Below are positions 7,956 through 16,816 of a stretch of 64,000 bases of DNA, piece by piece (the first letter of the stretch is position 1; each line of letters starts with the position of its first letter). The position numbers and the translations under genes are program-made. The DNA comes from Streptomyces avermitilis MA-4680 = NBRC 14893 (GTDB taxonomy: Bacteria; Actinomycetota; Actinomycetes; Streptomycetales; Streptomycetaceae). The stretch covers positions 7,936,001-8,000,000 of the forward strand of contig NC_003155.5 of assembly GCF_000009765.2 (NCBI RefSeq), given 5' to 3'. Below the pieces are notes generated by a model that was not told the DNA's origin, did not search any database, and saw only the letters and a list, made by a program, of their open reading frames with translations.

Positions 7956-8935
7956 AGCGTGCTCCAGTCCTGGTCGGGATAGTGGTGCACCGGGGCCGAC
8001 ACGTCGTCCAGCGCCCGGCAGATCTCGTCAGGAAGACTAAGGGTCTCCACTGACAACGCCGCCGTGAGCTGCTGCGCGTTGCGCGCGCCGACGATCGGCG
8101 CGGCCACGCCGGGCCGGTCGCGGACCCACGCGAGCGCCACCTGGAGCGGGGTGACCGCGAGACCGTCGGCCGCGGTCTGTACCGCGTCCACGATGCCGCT
8201 CGCCGTGTCGTCGAGATAGGGAGCGACGAACGGAGCCAGATGCTCCGAGGCGCCCCGGGAGCCGGCGGGCGTCCCGCCCCGGTACTTGCCCGTCAAGACG
8301 CCCCGGCCGAGCGGAGAGGACGGCAGCAGCCCGACCCCCAGGTCCAGGGCGGCCGGCAGCACCTCCCGCTCCACGCCGCGCTGGAGCAGGGAGTACTCCA
8401 TCTGTGTACTGGCGATCCGGGTCCGCGGGCCCGGCGCCGAGAGCTGCCAGGTGGCCGCCTTGGCGAGCTGCCAGCCGCAGAAGTTGGACACGCCCGCATA
8501 CCGCGCCCGTCCGGTGCTGACCGCGAGGTCGAGCGCCTGGAGGGTCTCCTCCAGCGGGGTGTGCGGGTCGAAGGCGTGGACCTGCCACAGATCGACGTAG
8601 TCCGTGCCGAGCCGGGCGAGCGAGGCGTCCAGCGCGGAGAGCAGATGCCCGCGCGAACCGTCGAACCGCCGGTCCGGGTCCGCTACGCTCCCCGCCTTCG
8701 TCGAGATGACCAGGTCCCGGCGCGGCACGAGCCCTTCTATGAGCTGTCCGAGTACGTACTCGGCTTCTCCGTCGCCGTACACGTCCGCGGTGTCGACGAG
8801 GGTCCCGCCCGCCTCCCAGAACACCTTCAACAGCTCCGCGGCGTCATGCTCGTCCGTGTCGCGCCCCCACGTCAGGGTGCCGAGCCCGATCCGGGACACA
8901 CGCAGGCCGGTACGGCCGAGATGCCTCTGCTCCAT
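7952..8935 (-). CDS. Aldo/keto reductase
   Basis: A 327-residue NADPH-dependent TIM-barrel oxidoreductase. MEQRHLGRTGLRVSRIGLGT at the N-terminus, DTADVYGDGEAE (catalytic Asp and Tyr), the STKAGS lysine strand and the YVDLWQVHAFD histidine are all present. The C-terminal NADPH-binding part reads APIVGARNAQQL. The start at 8935 gives the family-typical N-terminus; an ATG 51 bases upstream would add an atypical extension. It is the first gene of a two-gene operon with the RecD-like protein (4-base overlap). The substrate is unknown. The gene is divergent from the F420-type oxidoreductase across 153 bp. Confidence 0.92.
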   Translation of the reverse strand: MEQRHLGRTGLRVSRIGLGTLTWGRDTDEHDAAELLKVFWEAGGTLVDTADVYGDGEAEYVLGQLIEGLVPRRDLVISTKAGSVADPDRRFDGSRGHLLSALDASLARLGTDYVDLWQVHAFDPHTPLEETLQALDLAVSTGRARYAGVSNFCGWQLAKAATWQLSAPGPRTRIASTQMEYSLLQRGVEREVLPAALDLGVGLLPSSPLGRGVLTGKYRGGTPAGSRGASEHLAPFVAPYLDDTASGIVDAVQTAADGLAVTPLQVALAWVRDRPGVAAPIVGARNAQQLTAALSVETLSLPDEICRALDDVSAPVHHYPDQDWSTL

Positions 8936-9088
8936 GGACGCCGAGATTACTGGCCAGAACTCGATACGTGGTGGCCCTGTGGACAACCGGGATCACCCCA
9001 GCTCGAACCCCGTCCCTGCCCCTGCGTCCGCCGGCGCGCTAGTGTCTCCGGAACAAGGGACGTTACTGATCGGTAAGGGGAATCGGCC

Positions 9089-10144
9089 ATGCAGCTCGGG
9101 ATCAACCTCGGCTACTGGGGCGCCGGAATGGACGCGGACAATCTCGCCGTCGCCCAAGAGGCCGACCGGCTCGGATACGGCGTCTGCTGGGCCGCCGAGG
9201 CCTACGGCTCGGACGCCGCCACCGTACTCACCTGGGTCGCCGCCCAGACCGAACGCATCGACGTCGGCTCGGCCATCTTCCAGATCCCGGCCCGCCAGCC
9301 CGCGATGACCGCGATGACCGCCGCCACCCTCGACTCGCTTTCCGGCGGCCGCTTCCGCCTCGGCCTCGGCGTCTCCGGCCCGCAGGTCTCCGAGGGCTGG
9401 TACGGCGTCAAGTTCGACAAGCCGCTGGCCCGCACCCGTGAGTACGTCGAGATCGTCCGCAAGGCGATGACCCGCGAGCGCCTGTCGTACCAGGGCGAGC
9501 ACTGGACCCTGCCCCTGCCCGACGGCCCGGGCAAGCCGATCAAGCTGACCGTCCACCCCGAGCGTGAGTACATCCCGGTCTACATCGCCGCGATCGGCCC
9601 GAAGAACCTGGAGCAGACCGGCGAGATCGCCGACGGTGCGCTGCTCATCTTCCCCTCGGCCGACCACCTCGAGGACACCGCGATCAAGCACCTGCGGGCA
9701 GGCCGGGAGAAGGCCGGCAAGACCATGGACGGCTTCGACGTCTGCCCGACCCTCCCGCTCGCGCTCGGCGACGACAAGAACGTGACCGCGCTCGCCGACA
9801 CGTTCCGCCCCTACACCGCGCTGTACGTCGGCGGCATGGGCAGCCGCAAGCAGAACTTCTACAACCAGCTCGCCCAGCGCATGGGGTACGAGAAGGAGGC
9901 CGCCGAGATCCAGGACAAGTACCTGTCCGGCGACAAGGAGGGCGCCGCGGCCGCCATCCCGCACGAGCTGATCGACCAGACCACGCTGCTCGGTTCCGTG
10001 GACCGCATCGCGGACCGGATGAAGGCCTACGCGGCCGCCGGGGTCACCACGCTCACCCTGGCGCCCGCGGGCTTCACGCTGGAGGAGCGGATCGCCGCGC
10101 TGCGGGCGGGGACCGACGCCCTGGAGCGGGCGGGCCTCGCATAA
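9089..10144 (+). CDS. LLM class F420-dependent oxidoreductase
   Basis: A 351-residue luciferase-like TIM-barrel enzyme that probably uses coenzyme F420, which streptomycetes make. It begins MQLGINLGYWG. Family segments include ADRLGYGVCWAAEAYGSDA, TERIDVGSAIFQIPAR, GRFRLGLGVSGPQ and the C-terminal SVDRIADRMKAYAAAGVTTL. It closely resembles mycobacterial-type F420-dependent oxidoreductases (MSMEG_3544-like naming) rather than flavin monooxygenases, since no partner reductase is nearby. AAGGGGA lies 7-12 bases before the ATG. The physiological substrate is unknown. A 14-bp hairpin follows the stop codon. Confidence 0.9.
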   Translation: MQLGINLGYWGAGMDADNLAVAQEADRLGYGVCWAAEAYGSDAATVLTWVAAQTERIDVGSAIFQIPARQPAMTAMTAATLDSLSGGRFRLGLGVSGPQVSEGWYGVKFDKPLARTREYVEIVRKAMTRERLSYQGEHWTLPLPDGPGKPIKLTVHPEREYIPVYIAAIGPKNLEQTGEIADGALLIFPSADHLEDTAIKHLRAGREKAGKTMDGFDVCPTLPLALGDDKNVTALADTFRPYTALYVGGMGSRKQNFYNQLAQRMGYEKEAAEIQDKYLSGDKEGAAAAIPHELIDQTTLLGSVDRIADRMKAYAAAGVTTLTLAPAGFTLEERIAALRAGTDALERAGLA

Positions 10145-10172
10145 CGCGGCGGACCACGCCGAGAAGTTTCCG

Positions 10173-10213
10173 CGGCCGTGGTGGGGGCTCGGGGGTCTTC
10201 CCCGCCACGGCCG
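10173..10213. terminator. Terminator hairpin after the LLM oxidoreductase
   Basis: A 14-bp stem with one G-T wobble (10173-10186 with 10200-10213) and a 13-nt loop begins 29 bases after the stop codon. No T-tract is present. Confidence 0.65.
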
Positions 10214-10369
10214 TCTTCGGGCACAACGCCTCGGACGCCTTCCGGGTTACGCGTCGAGGTGTTCCACGCCGTCCGTCGTTCGGCGGAGCGGTCCGACACA
10301 TCTGTTGCCGTACTTCTGACATCCCATTTGACTCGGTTTCTGCGGAAACTTTGCATGGAGGTGGCAGTG

Positions 10370-11158
10370 ATGCTTTCGGTCAGGAGTCTGTTCCAGGAGA
10401 TCCTCGACAACGACGAGTCGTTCCGGCTCTTCTGCTCCATCGCTGCCAGCGGCGAGTCCCAGGGCGGCTGGGAGAACGGGCGGATCGCCGCGCTCGTCCC
10501 GCACAGCCAGCGTGACCTCGCCCCCAAGATCACCCGGCACGGCGCCGACGAGGACAAACACGGGCGGATCTTCCACGCCCTCATGAAGAAGCGCGGCCTG
10601 GACCCCGTAGCGATCCCGCCCGACACCGACTACACGATGCTCCTGGAACGGCACGGCATCGGTCTCGCCCACGAGAAGCTCAAGGGCGACGAGCCGCTCA
10701 CCGTGCAGGACATCGTCACCTACCTCGCGCACAGCAGGGTCACCGAGCAGCGCGCCGCCGAGCAGATGGAGCTGCTCCGCAGGCACTTCGCCGACCATCC
10801 CGACATCGGCCGCGCGGTCAGGATGATCTCCCACGACGAGGACAACCACCTCGCGTACTGCCACGAAGAGCTGTTGCGCTTCGCGTACACCGGACACGGC
10901 CGCGCCATCCAGCGGACGCTGCGGCAGTGCGCGCTCGCCGAGATCCGCGTCTACCGGGACGTCAGCCTCGCCGTGATGGCCCACATGGGCCGCCTCCTCG
11001 GCTGGCCGAAGGCCAGGGCGGCGGCGCTCGCGGCCGGTATCCACGCGGTGTACGCCTACGAGCGCGCCGTCGGCTGGCGCCGCATGGTCTCCCTGAGGAT
11101 GCCGGAGCGCCGCGACGCGCTGGGCGGACCGGCGACCACCGCCGCCGAGTACGCGTAG
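10370..11158 (+). CDS. Ferritin-like domain protein
   Basis: A 262-residue all-helical protein resembling ferritin-like diiron proteins. Two ExxH motifs, in DEDKHGRIFH (about residues 60-70) and DEDNHLAYCHEEL (about 155-167), together with nearby Glu residues (VTEQRAAEQME, ALAEIRVYRD), could bind two metal ions. No signal peptide is seen. The ATG at 10370 is chosen because GGAGG (10357-10361) lies 8 bases before it; an upstream ATG at 10355 would put this site inside the gene. The role (iron storage, oxidation or hydroxylation of a substrate) is not predictable. A TTGACT/TTGCAT pair 17 bp apart (10328-10356) looks promoter-like but would leave out the ribosome site. Confidence 0.8.
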   Translation: MLSVRSLFQEILDNDESFRLFCSIAASGESQGGWENGRIAALVPHSQRDLAPKITRHGADEDKHGRIFHALMKKRGLDPVAIPPDTDYTMLLERHGIGLAHEKLKGDEPLTVQDIVTYLAHSRVTEQRAAEQMELLRRHFADHPDIGRAVRMISHDEDNHLAYCHEELLRFAYTGHGRAIQRTLRQCALAEIRVYRDVSLAVMAHMGRLLGWPKARAAALAAGIHAVYAYERAVGWRRMVSLRMPERRDALGGPATTAAEYA

Positions 11159-11345
11159 GGGCGGGTCCTTCGGATCTCCCAGGGTCCGCGACGCCGCGGT
11201 GACATCAGCCGCTCCACGGCGGGCGGCACCTCGCCGTGTGGTCGCACGCCGTTGTCGCACGACCCGCGCACGCCCCGTGGGTCGTGCCCCGCCCTGTGAC
11301 GCACGCGCCCCGGACCACCGCGTACGCCCGCGTCGCCGCCCGCGC

Positions 11346-12341
11346 CTACAGCCACCCCCGCTGCTTGAACAGCCGGTACAGCAGAACCTCGAGCACCACC
11401 ATCGCCGCGATCACCGCCGGATACGACCACGTCCAGTGCAGCTCCGGCATGTGCTCGAAGTTCATGCCGTAGATCCCCGCGATCATCGTGGGGATCGCCG
11501 CCATGGCCGCCCACGCGGAGATCTTCCGCATGTCGTCGTTCTGACGCACGCTCATCTGCGCGAGATGCGCCGAGAGGATGTCGGAGACCAGCCGGTCCAG
11601 GCCCTCCACGGATTCGTTGACGCGCGTCAGGTGGTCGTTGACGTCGCGGAAGAAGGGCCGCGCCTCCTCCTTCACGAACGGCACCGCCGCGAGGTTGGGC
11701 CCCAGGCCGGCGAGCCGGGTCAGCGGCGGCGTGAGCGGAACCGTGGCCCGGCGGAACTCCTGGATCTGGCGCTTGAACGAGTAGATCCGCGACGCCGTGT
11801 TCCGCGCCCCGCCGCTGGGCGAGAAGACCTCCGCCTCCAGCTCCTCCAGATCGGTCCCCAGCTCCGTGGCCACGTCCAGATAGTGGTCGACGACGGAGTC
11901 CGCGATCGCGTGCAGCACCCCGGTGGGACCGTGCCGGAGCATGTCCGGCCGGCGCTCCAGTTCGTGCCGGATGCTCGACAGCGGCGCACCCTCCCCGTGG
12001 CGCACGGTCACCACGAAGGAGTCACCGACGAAGACCATGACCTCGCCCGAGGAGACGGTGTCGCTGTACGGCTCGTACGTCACCGGCTTGAGGACCACGA
12101 ACAGCGAGTCGTCGTACACCTCCAGCTTGGGCCGCTGGTGCGCCTTCAGGGCGTCCTCGACGGCCAGCGGATGGAGTCCGAACTCATGGGTGACCAGGTC
12201 GAACTCCTTCTCCGTCGGCTCGTGGAGGCCGATCCAGAGGAAGCTGTCACCCTGTGCACGCGCCTCGTCAAGGGCGTCGGAGAGGTCCTCCGGGCCCTCC
12301 GTGCGGCGGCCGTCACGGTAGATGGCGCAATCGACGATCAC
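11346..12341 (-). CDS. corA: CorA family magnesium/cobalt transporter
   Basis: A 331-residue membrane channel protein. The large cytoplasmic N-terminal domain (about 1-270) is followed by two transmembrane helices. The signature YGMNFEHMPEL lies between them, with the GMN selectivity motif, and a basic RLFKQRGWL tail closes the protein. CorA works as a pentamer that lets Mg2+ (and Co2+, Ni2+) enter along the membrane potential. The GTG start at 12341 follows GGAAGAA at an 8-base spacing and gives the family-typical VIVDCAIYRDG N-terminus. It is divergent from the phosphatase gene. The 187 bp downstream (11159-11345) hold no recognisable gene or site. Confidence 0.92.
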   Translation of the reverse strand: MIVDCAIYRDGRRTEGPEDLSDALDEARAQGDSFLWIGLHEPTEKEFDLVTHEFGLHPLAVEDALKAHQRPKLEVYDDSLFVVLKPVTYEPYSDTVSSGEVMVFVGDSFVVTVRHGEGAPLSSIRHELERRPDMLRHGPTGVLHAIADSVVDHYLDVATELGTDLEELEAEVFSPSGGARNTASRIYSFKRQIQEFRRATVPLTPPLTRLAGLGPNLAAVPFVKEEARPFFRDVNDHLTRVNESVEGLDRLVSDILSAHLAQMSVRQNDDMRKISAWAAMAAIPTMIAGIYGMNFEHMPELHWTWSYPAVIAAMVVLEVLLYRLFKQRGWL

Positions 12342-12439
12342 TGAGCGTATTCTTCCGTCGCGCGGACAGGTGCGCACTCCGGACGTCGCCGGGAGCCGGC
12401 CCGGTGAGGACCGCCGGGGGCCCCTTTAGGCTGGGCCGC

Positions 12440-13126
12440 ATGCCCACGTTGATCCTCGTCCGGCACGGACGTTCCACCGCGAACACCGCGGGACTGCTCG
12501 CCGGGTGGACGCCCGGCGTCGCCCTCGACGAGCGGGGCGCCGCCCAGGCCGCCGCCCTCCCGGGCCGCCTCGCCGAGGTGCCGGTCTCCGAGATCGTCAC
12601 CAGCCCGCTCCAGCGCTGCCGGGAAACGGTTCAGCCGCTGCTCGACGCCCGCCCCGGGCTGCGCGCGCACACCGAGGAACGCATCGGGGAGTGCCACTAC
12701 GGCGACTGGTCGGGCCGCAAGCTCGCCGAGCTGAAGGACGAGCCGCTGATGGAGGTCGTCCAGTCGCACCCGTCGGCGGCCGCGTTCCCCGGCGGCGAAT
12801 CCATGCGCGCCATGCAGACCCGCGCCGCCGAGGCGGTGCGGGAGTGGAACGCGCGCGTGGAGCGCGATCACGGCTCCGATGCCGTCTACCTCATGTGCTC
12901 GCACGGCGACATCATCAAGTCGCTTGTCGCGGACGCCCTTGGACTCCATCTGGACCTCTTTCAACGAATCTCCGTAGAACCGTGTTCCATCACCGCGATC
13001 CGTTACACCCGACTGCGGCCTTTTCTCGTTCGCCTCGGGGACACCGGCGATTTCGCGTCCCTTGCCCCGCGCGAGGAACCCTCCGGTGGCGACGCTCCGG
13101 TCGGGGGCGGTGCGGGCGCACCGTGA
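12440..13126 (+). CDS. Histidine phosphatase (MSMEG_4193 type phosphomutase-like)
   Basis: A 228-residue member of the histidine phosphatase superfamily. The phospho-accepting histidine is in LILVRHGRSTAN near residue 9. Other catalytic elements are SPLQRCRETV (Arg), the IGECHYGDWSG acid segment and the second histidine in MCSHGDIIKS. The family forms a conserved actinobacterial block with a DUF3090 protein, an SCO1664-type protein and mshC, as here. That suggests a shared physiological link with mycothiol or inositol metabolism, though no substrate has been shown to my knowledge. The C-terminal 25 residues are Gly/Pro-rich and likely disordered. Confidence 0.85.
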   Translation: MPTLILVRHGRSTANTAGLLAGWTPGVALDERGAAQAAALPGRLAEVPVSEIVTSPLQRCRETVQPLLDARPGLRAHTEERIGECHYGDWSGRKLAELKDEPLMEVVQSHPSAAAFPGGESMRAMQTRAAEAVREWNARVERDHGSDAVYLMCSHGDIIKSLVADALGLHLDLFQRISVEPCSITAIRYTRLRPFLVRLGDTGDFASLAPREEPSGGDAPVGGGAGAP

Positions 13127-13236
13127 TCGTCGACCGCAGTAGGGTGAAGCGGTCGAAACAGAGCAGACGTTGTCAGCAGCCGATGGGGACCGACGCGGTC
13201 GGTCGTCCCACATGCCGAATCCAATGGAGACAGGAC

Positions 13237-13827
13237 GTGTCGCGTCAGGTGTTCCTCTACGACCCCCCGGACCGTTTCGTGGCCGGTACGGTCGGGCTGC
13301 CCGGGCGCCGTACCTTCTTCCTCCAGGCCTCCTCGGGACCCCGTGTGACCAGCGTGGCCCTGGAGAAGACCCAGGTCGCCGCGCTCGCCGAGCGCATGGA
13401 CGAGCTTCTCGACGAGGTCGTACGGCGCAGCGGGGGCAGCGCCCCGGTCCCCGCCATGGCCCCCACCGAGATCTCCGACAACGCCCCCCTCGAGGCTCCC
13501 GTGGAGGAGGAGTTCCGGGTCGGCACCATGGCGCTGGCCTGGGACGGTGACGAGCAGCGCATGATCGTCGAGGCGCAGGCCCTCGTGGAGCTCGACGCCG
13601 AATCCGACGAGGACCTCGCCGAGGCGGAGGAGCGGCTTCTCCAGGACGAGGAGAACGGTCCGCCGATGCTCCGCGTCCGGCTCACCGGCCTACAGGCCAG
13701 GGCCTTCGCCAAACGGGCCCTCGACGTCGTCAACGCCGGCCGGCCGCCCTGCCCGCTGTGCAGCCTCCCGCTCGACCCGGAAGGACACGTATGTCCGCGC
13801 CAGAACGGATACCGCCGCGGAGCGTGA
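13237..13827 (+). CDS. DUF3090 family protein
   Basis: A 196-residue conserved actinobacterial protein. It starts with GTG at 13237, preceded by GGAGA at a 6-base spacing. The N-terminus reads SRQVFLYDPPDRFVAGTVG. The C-terminus has a zinc-ribbon-like cysteine cluster, PPCPLCSLPLDPEGHVCPR, which could bind one metal ion. It overlaps the next gene by 37 bases, which predicts translational coupling and a shared function. The family is always found with the phosphatase and the SCO1664-type protein in my recollection; the biochemical role is unknown. Confidence 0.87.
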   Translation: MSRQVFLYDPPDRFVAGTVGLPGRRTFFLQASSGPRVTSVALEKTQVAALAERMDELLDEVVRRSGGSAPVPAMAPTEISDNAPLEAPVEEEFRVGTMALAWDGDEQRMIVEAQALVELDAESDEDLAEAEERLLQDEENGPPMLRVRLTGLQARAFAKRALDVVNAGRPPCPLCSLPLDPEGHVCPRQNGYRRGA

Positions 13828-14609
13828 CCACGGCCGAACTGCTCGCCGAGGGTGAGCTGAAAGTACGTGGCCGCATCCGCGAGGCGTCCAACGCGGCGCT
13901 GTACTGCACGGTCTCGCACGACGGGCAGGAGGCGTTCTGCATCTACAAGCCCGTCGCCGGCGAGCGGCCCCTGTGGGACTTCCCCGACGGGACGCTCGCC
14001 CAGCGCGAGGTCGCCGCGTACGAGGTCTCCGAGGCGACCGGCTGGGGGCTCGTGCCGACCACCGTGCTGCGCGACGGGCCCTACGGCGAGGGCATGTGCC
14101 AGCTGTGGATCGAGGGACAGCCGGACGTCGAGCTGCTGGCCCTGGTGGACGGCGAGGAGCCCGAGGCCGGCTGGAAGGCGATCGGGTTCGCGGACGTCGG
14201 GGAGGGGCGTACGGCGCTTCTCGTGCACGCCGACGACGAACGCCTGCGGCGGCTGGCCGTCCTCGACGCCGTCATCAACAACGCCGACCGCAAGGGCGGC
14301 CATCTGCTGCCCACCGACGAGGGCCGCCTGTACGGCATCGACCACGGGGTGACTTTCAACACCGAGAACAAGTTGCGGACGCTGCTGTGGGGGTGGGCGG
14401 GGGAGCCGCTCACGGCCGACGCTGCCGAGGCCCTCGGCACCTTGAAGGACGGCCTGACGGCGGGAGGCGCCCTCGCCACCCGTCTGGCGGAGCTGATCAC
14501 ACCGGCCGAACTCGACGCCACGCGCGCGCGGGTCGACGCCATGCTCACCTCGGGAAAGCACCCGGAGCCGAGCGGTGAGTGGCCGGCGATTCCATGGCCG
14601 CCGGTCTAG
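13791..14609 (+). CDS. SCO1664 family protein (kinase-like fold)
   Basis: A 272-residue protein named after its S. coelicolor homologue. It has features of a distant phosphatidylinositol 3/4-kinase-like or HipA-like phosphotransferase. FCIYKPVAGERPLWDFPDG carries a lysine in the ATP-binding position, VLDAVINNADRKGGHLLP looks like a catalytic loop (D and N residues), and YGIDHGVTF resembles the metal-binding DHG/DFG segment. AAGGA precedes the ATG by 5 bases. It overlaps the DUF3090 gene by 37 bases and precedes mshC by 152 bp. Enzymatic activity and substrate are inference only. Confidence 0.85.
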   Translation: MSAPERIPPRSVTTAELLAEGELKVRGRIREASNAALYCTVSHDGQEAFCIYKPVAGERPLWDFPDGTLAQREVAAYEVSEATGWGLVPTTVLRDGPYGEGMCQLWIEGQPDVELLALVDGEEPEAGWKAIGFADVGEGRTALLVHADDERLRRLAVLDAVINNADRKGGHLLPTDEGRLYGIDHGVTFNTENKLRTLLWGWAGEPLTADAAEALGTLKDGLTAGGALATRLAELITPAELDATRARVDAMLTSGKHPEPSGEWPAIPWPPV

Positions 14610-14761
14610 GGCCCGATGTCGTGGTCGTGAGCACGATTTCGGGGCCGCCGGTGTCGCGGAGCGCCGAACGCATGCCGGGCGGCATTGCGCAAGAGGGCCT
14701 TCTCGGTCATCAGGCCTGGTCCGGTTCGTATACGGAACATCCGTCCGGTTAGGCTCATGAC

Positions 14762-15991
14762 ATGCATGCCTGGCCCGCTTCTGAGGTCCCCGCCCTGCCT
14801 GGTGAGGGCCGCGACCTCCGGATCCACGACACCGCGACCGGCGGGGTAATACCCCTGCACCCCGGTCCCGTCGCCCGTATCTACGTCTGCGGCATCACGC
14901 CGTACGACGCGACCCACATGGGTCACGCGGCGACCTACAACGCGTTCGACCTTGTGCAGCGCGTGTGGCTCGACACCAAGCGGCAGGTTCACTACGTCCA
15001 GAACGTGACCGACGTCGACGATCCGCTCCTGGAGCGCGCGGAGCGCGACGGCGTCGACTGGGTCGGGCTCGCCGAGAAGGAGACCGCCCTCTTCCGCGAG
15101 GACATGACGGCGCTGCGGATGCTGCCCCCGCAGCACTACATCGGCGCCGTCGAGGCGATACCCGGCATCGTCCCGCTCGTCGAGCGGCTGCGGGACGCGG
15201 GCGCCGCGTACGAACTGGACGGGGACGTCTACTTCTCCGTCGAGGCCGACCCGCACTTCGGCAAGGTCTCGAACCTCGACGCCGCCGCCATGCGTCTGCT
15301 CTCCGCCGAACGCGGCGGCGACCCGGACCGTCCTGGCAAGAAGAACCCCCTCGACCCGATGCTCTGGATGGCCGCCCGGGAGGGCGAGCCGAGCTGGGAC
15401 GGCGCCTCACTGGGCCGCGGCAGGCCCGGCTGGCACATCGAGTGCGTGGCCATCGCCCTGGACCACCTCGGCATGGGCTTCGACGTACAGGGCGGTGGCT
15501 CCGACCTCGCCTTCCCGCACCACGAGATGGGCGCCTCGCACGCCCAGGCGCTGACCGGCGAGTTCCCCATGGCCAAGGCGTACGTCCACGCCGGCATGGT
15601 CGCGCTCAACGGCGAGAAGATGTCGAAGTCCAAGGGCAACCTGGTCTTCGTGTCGAAGCTGCGGCGTGACGGCGTGGACCCGGCGGCCATCCGCCTGGCG
15701 CTGCTCGCCCACCACTACCGGTCCGACTGGGAGTGGACGGACGCCGTCCTCGAAGAGGCCCTCGCGCGCCTCGGCACCTGGCGCGCGGCCGTCTCCCGCC
15801 CCGACGGTCCGCCCGCCGAGGCGCTCGTCGAGGAGATCCGCGACGCCCTCGCGAACGACCTGGACGCGCCGGCCGCGCTCGCCGCGGTCGACCGCTGGGC
15901 CGCGCTCCAGCACGAGCGGGGCGGTACCGACGAGGGCGCGCCCGGCGTGGTGTCGCGGGCCGTCGACGCGCTGCTGGGCGTGGCGCTGTAA
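14762..15991 (+). CDS. mshC: Cysteine:1-D-myo-inosityl-2-amino-2-deoxy-alpha-D-glucopyranoside ligase
   Basis: MshC, 409 residues, joins cysteine to GlcN-inositol in an ATP-dependent reaction, the fourth step of mycothiol synthesis. It descends from cysteinyl-tRNA synthetase. The HIGH-like THMGHAATY near residue 55, the zinc-site motif GWHIECVAI near 225 and KMSKSKGN near 290 are intact, while the tRNA-binding C-terminal domain of CysRS is absent, which separates MshC from CysS. Length and N-terminus (MHAWPASEVPALPG) fit the family. A -10-like TTAGGCT lies about 10 bases before the ATG, so the transcript may be leaderless or nearly so. A strong terminator follows. Confidence 0.96.
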   Translation: MHAWPASEVPALPGEGRDLRIHDTATGGVIPLHPGPVARIYVCGITPYDATHMGHAATYNAFDLVQRVWLDTKRQVHYVQNVTDVDDPLLERAERDGVDWVGLAEKETALFREDMTALRMLPPQHYIGAVEAIPGIVPLVERLRDAGAAYELDGDVYFSVEADPHFGKVSNLDAAAMRLLSAERGGDPDRPGKKNPLDPMLWMAAREGEPSWDGASLGRGRPGWHIECVAIALDHLGMGFDVQGGGSDLAFPHHEMGASHAQALTGEFPMAKAYVHAGMVALNGEKMSKSKGNLVFVSKLRRDGVDPAAIRLALLAHHYRSDWEWTDAVLEEALARLGTWRAAVSRPDGPPAEALVEEIRDALANDLDAPAALAAVDRWAALQHERGGTDEGAPGVVSRAVDALLGVAL

Positions 15992-16009
15992 CCGGCCGGG
16001 TACGCGGCC

Positions 16010-16043
16010 GGGCGCCGGGCGGGTTCTCACCCGCCCGGCGCCC
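16010..16043. terminator. Bidirectional terminator after mshC
   Basis: A perfect 15-bp stem (16010-16024 with 16029-16043) closed by a TCTC tetraloop lies between the convergent mshC and glutamine-rich protein genes. Confidence 0.8.
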
Positions 16044-16093
16044 TCCGCGCCGGGAGCATGCGCTCCTACGTCATCCAGGTGCCGCCACCCGGG

Positions 16094-16756
16094 CTACTTC
16101 GTCACGATGACGGACTGCAGGACGCCGGTCGCGGTGTCGTAGATCCCGTAGACCGGCTGCCCGTAGGCGAAGGCCTCCTGGACCGCGTCGTGCGTCACCT
16201 GGTTCGGGTTGATGAGTCGGCGCCATCCGTTGCTGATGAACAGGTAGAGCACCTGGGGCTGGCCCGGGAGCGGTGTCACGACGTCCTGGAAGTGCTGGGC
16301 CACGCCGATGGAGAGCGCCGCGGTCGAGACGGCGCTCGGCAGCACCAGGGCCTGGCCGTGCTGGACGTCCTGTTGCTGCTGTTGCTGTTGCTGTTGTTGC
16401 TGCTGGCCGCCGATGTCCTGCGGCTGAGCGAGCTGCTGGAGCAGATGCTGGAACGGCTGCTGCTGGCCGAGGTGCTGGAGCTGCTGCTGAAGGTGCTGCG
16501 GAATCTGCTGCTGGTGCTGCCCGAAGGGCTGCTGCTGGCCGATGCCCTGCTGCCCGATGTTCTGCTGGCCCATGCCCTGCTGCCCCATGCCCTGCTGGCC
16601 GAAGGGCTGCTGCATCTGCGGCCCGTACGGCTGCTGCTGCCCGTACGGCTGCTGCTGGCCGAACTGCGGCGGTGCCGTGCTCGGGCCCTGCTGGCCCTGT
16701 CGGCCCTGCTGGTCCTGCTGCTGTCCCATGGAGCTGAGTTGCGGGGTGGTGCTCAT
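16094..16756 (-). CDS. Glutamine-rich low-complexity protein with a C-terminal module shared with the neighbouring protease
   Basis: A 220-residue protein of unknown function. Residues 15-130 are dominated by Gln and Gly, with repeats such as GQQGM, QQPYG and QQPFG and a run of 12 glutamines encoded by mixed CAG/CAA codons (16370-16405). The last 85 residues are ordinary globular sequence. Its final 50 residues (LYLFISNGWRRLINPN, then AVQEAFAYGQP) resemble the C-terminus of the adjacent S8 protease. There is no signal peptide, so it is probably cytoplasmic. Such Q-rich tracts often drive condensation or multimer formation; this is inference. The ATG at 16756 follows GGAAGG. It lies 60 bp downstream of the protease on the same strand, so the two are probably co-transcribed. 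Confidence 0.8.
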   Translation of the reverse strand: MSTTPQLSSMGQQQDQQGRQGQQGPSTAPPQFGQQQPYGQQQPYGPQMQQPFGQQGMGQQGMGQQNIGQQGIGQQQPFGQHQQQIPQHLQQQLQHLGQQQPFQHLLQQLAQPQDIGGQQQQQQQQQQQQDVQHGQALVLPSAVSTAALSIGVAQHFQDVVTPLPGQPQVLYLFISNGWRRLINPNQVTHDAVQEAFAYGQPVYGIYDTATGVLQSVIVTK

Positions 16757-16816
16757 TCGGGTGCCACCTTCCCTCAATGGTTGGTTGCGGTCCGTCGGTC
16801 CGTGACGACCAGGTCC

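Noticed and set aside
16370..16405. CTG/TTG repeat as a slippage-prone microsatellite
   Set aside because: The codons are mixed CAG/CAA, which breaks the pure trinucleotide repeat, so it is treated as a protein-level feature.
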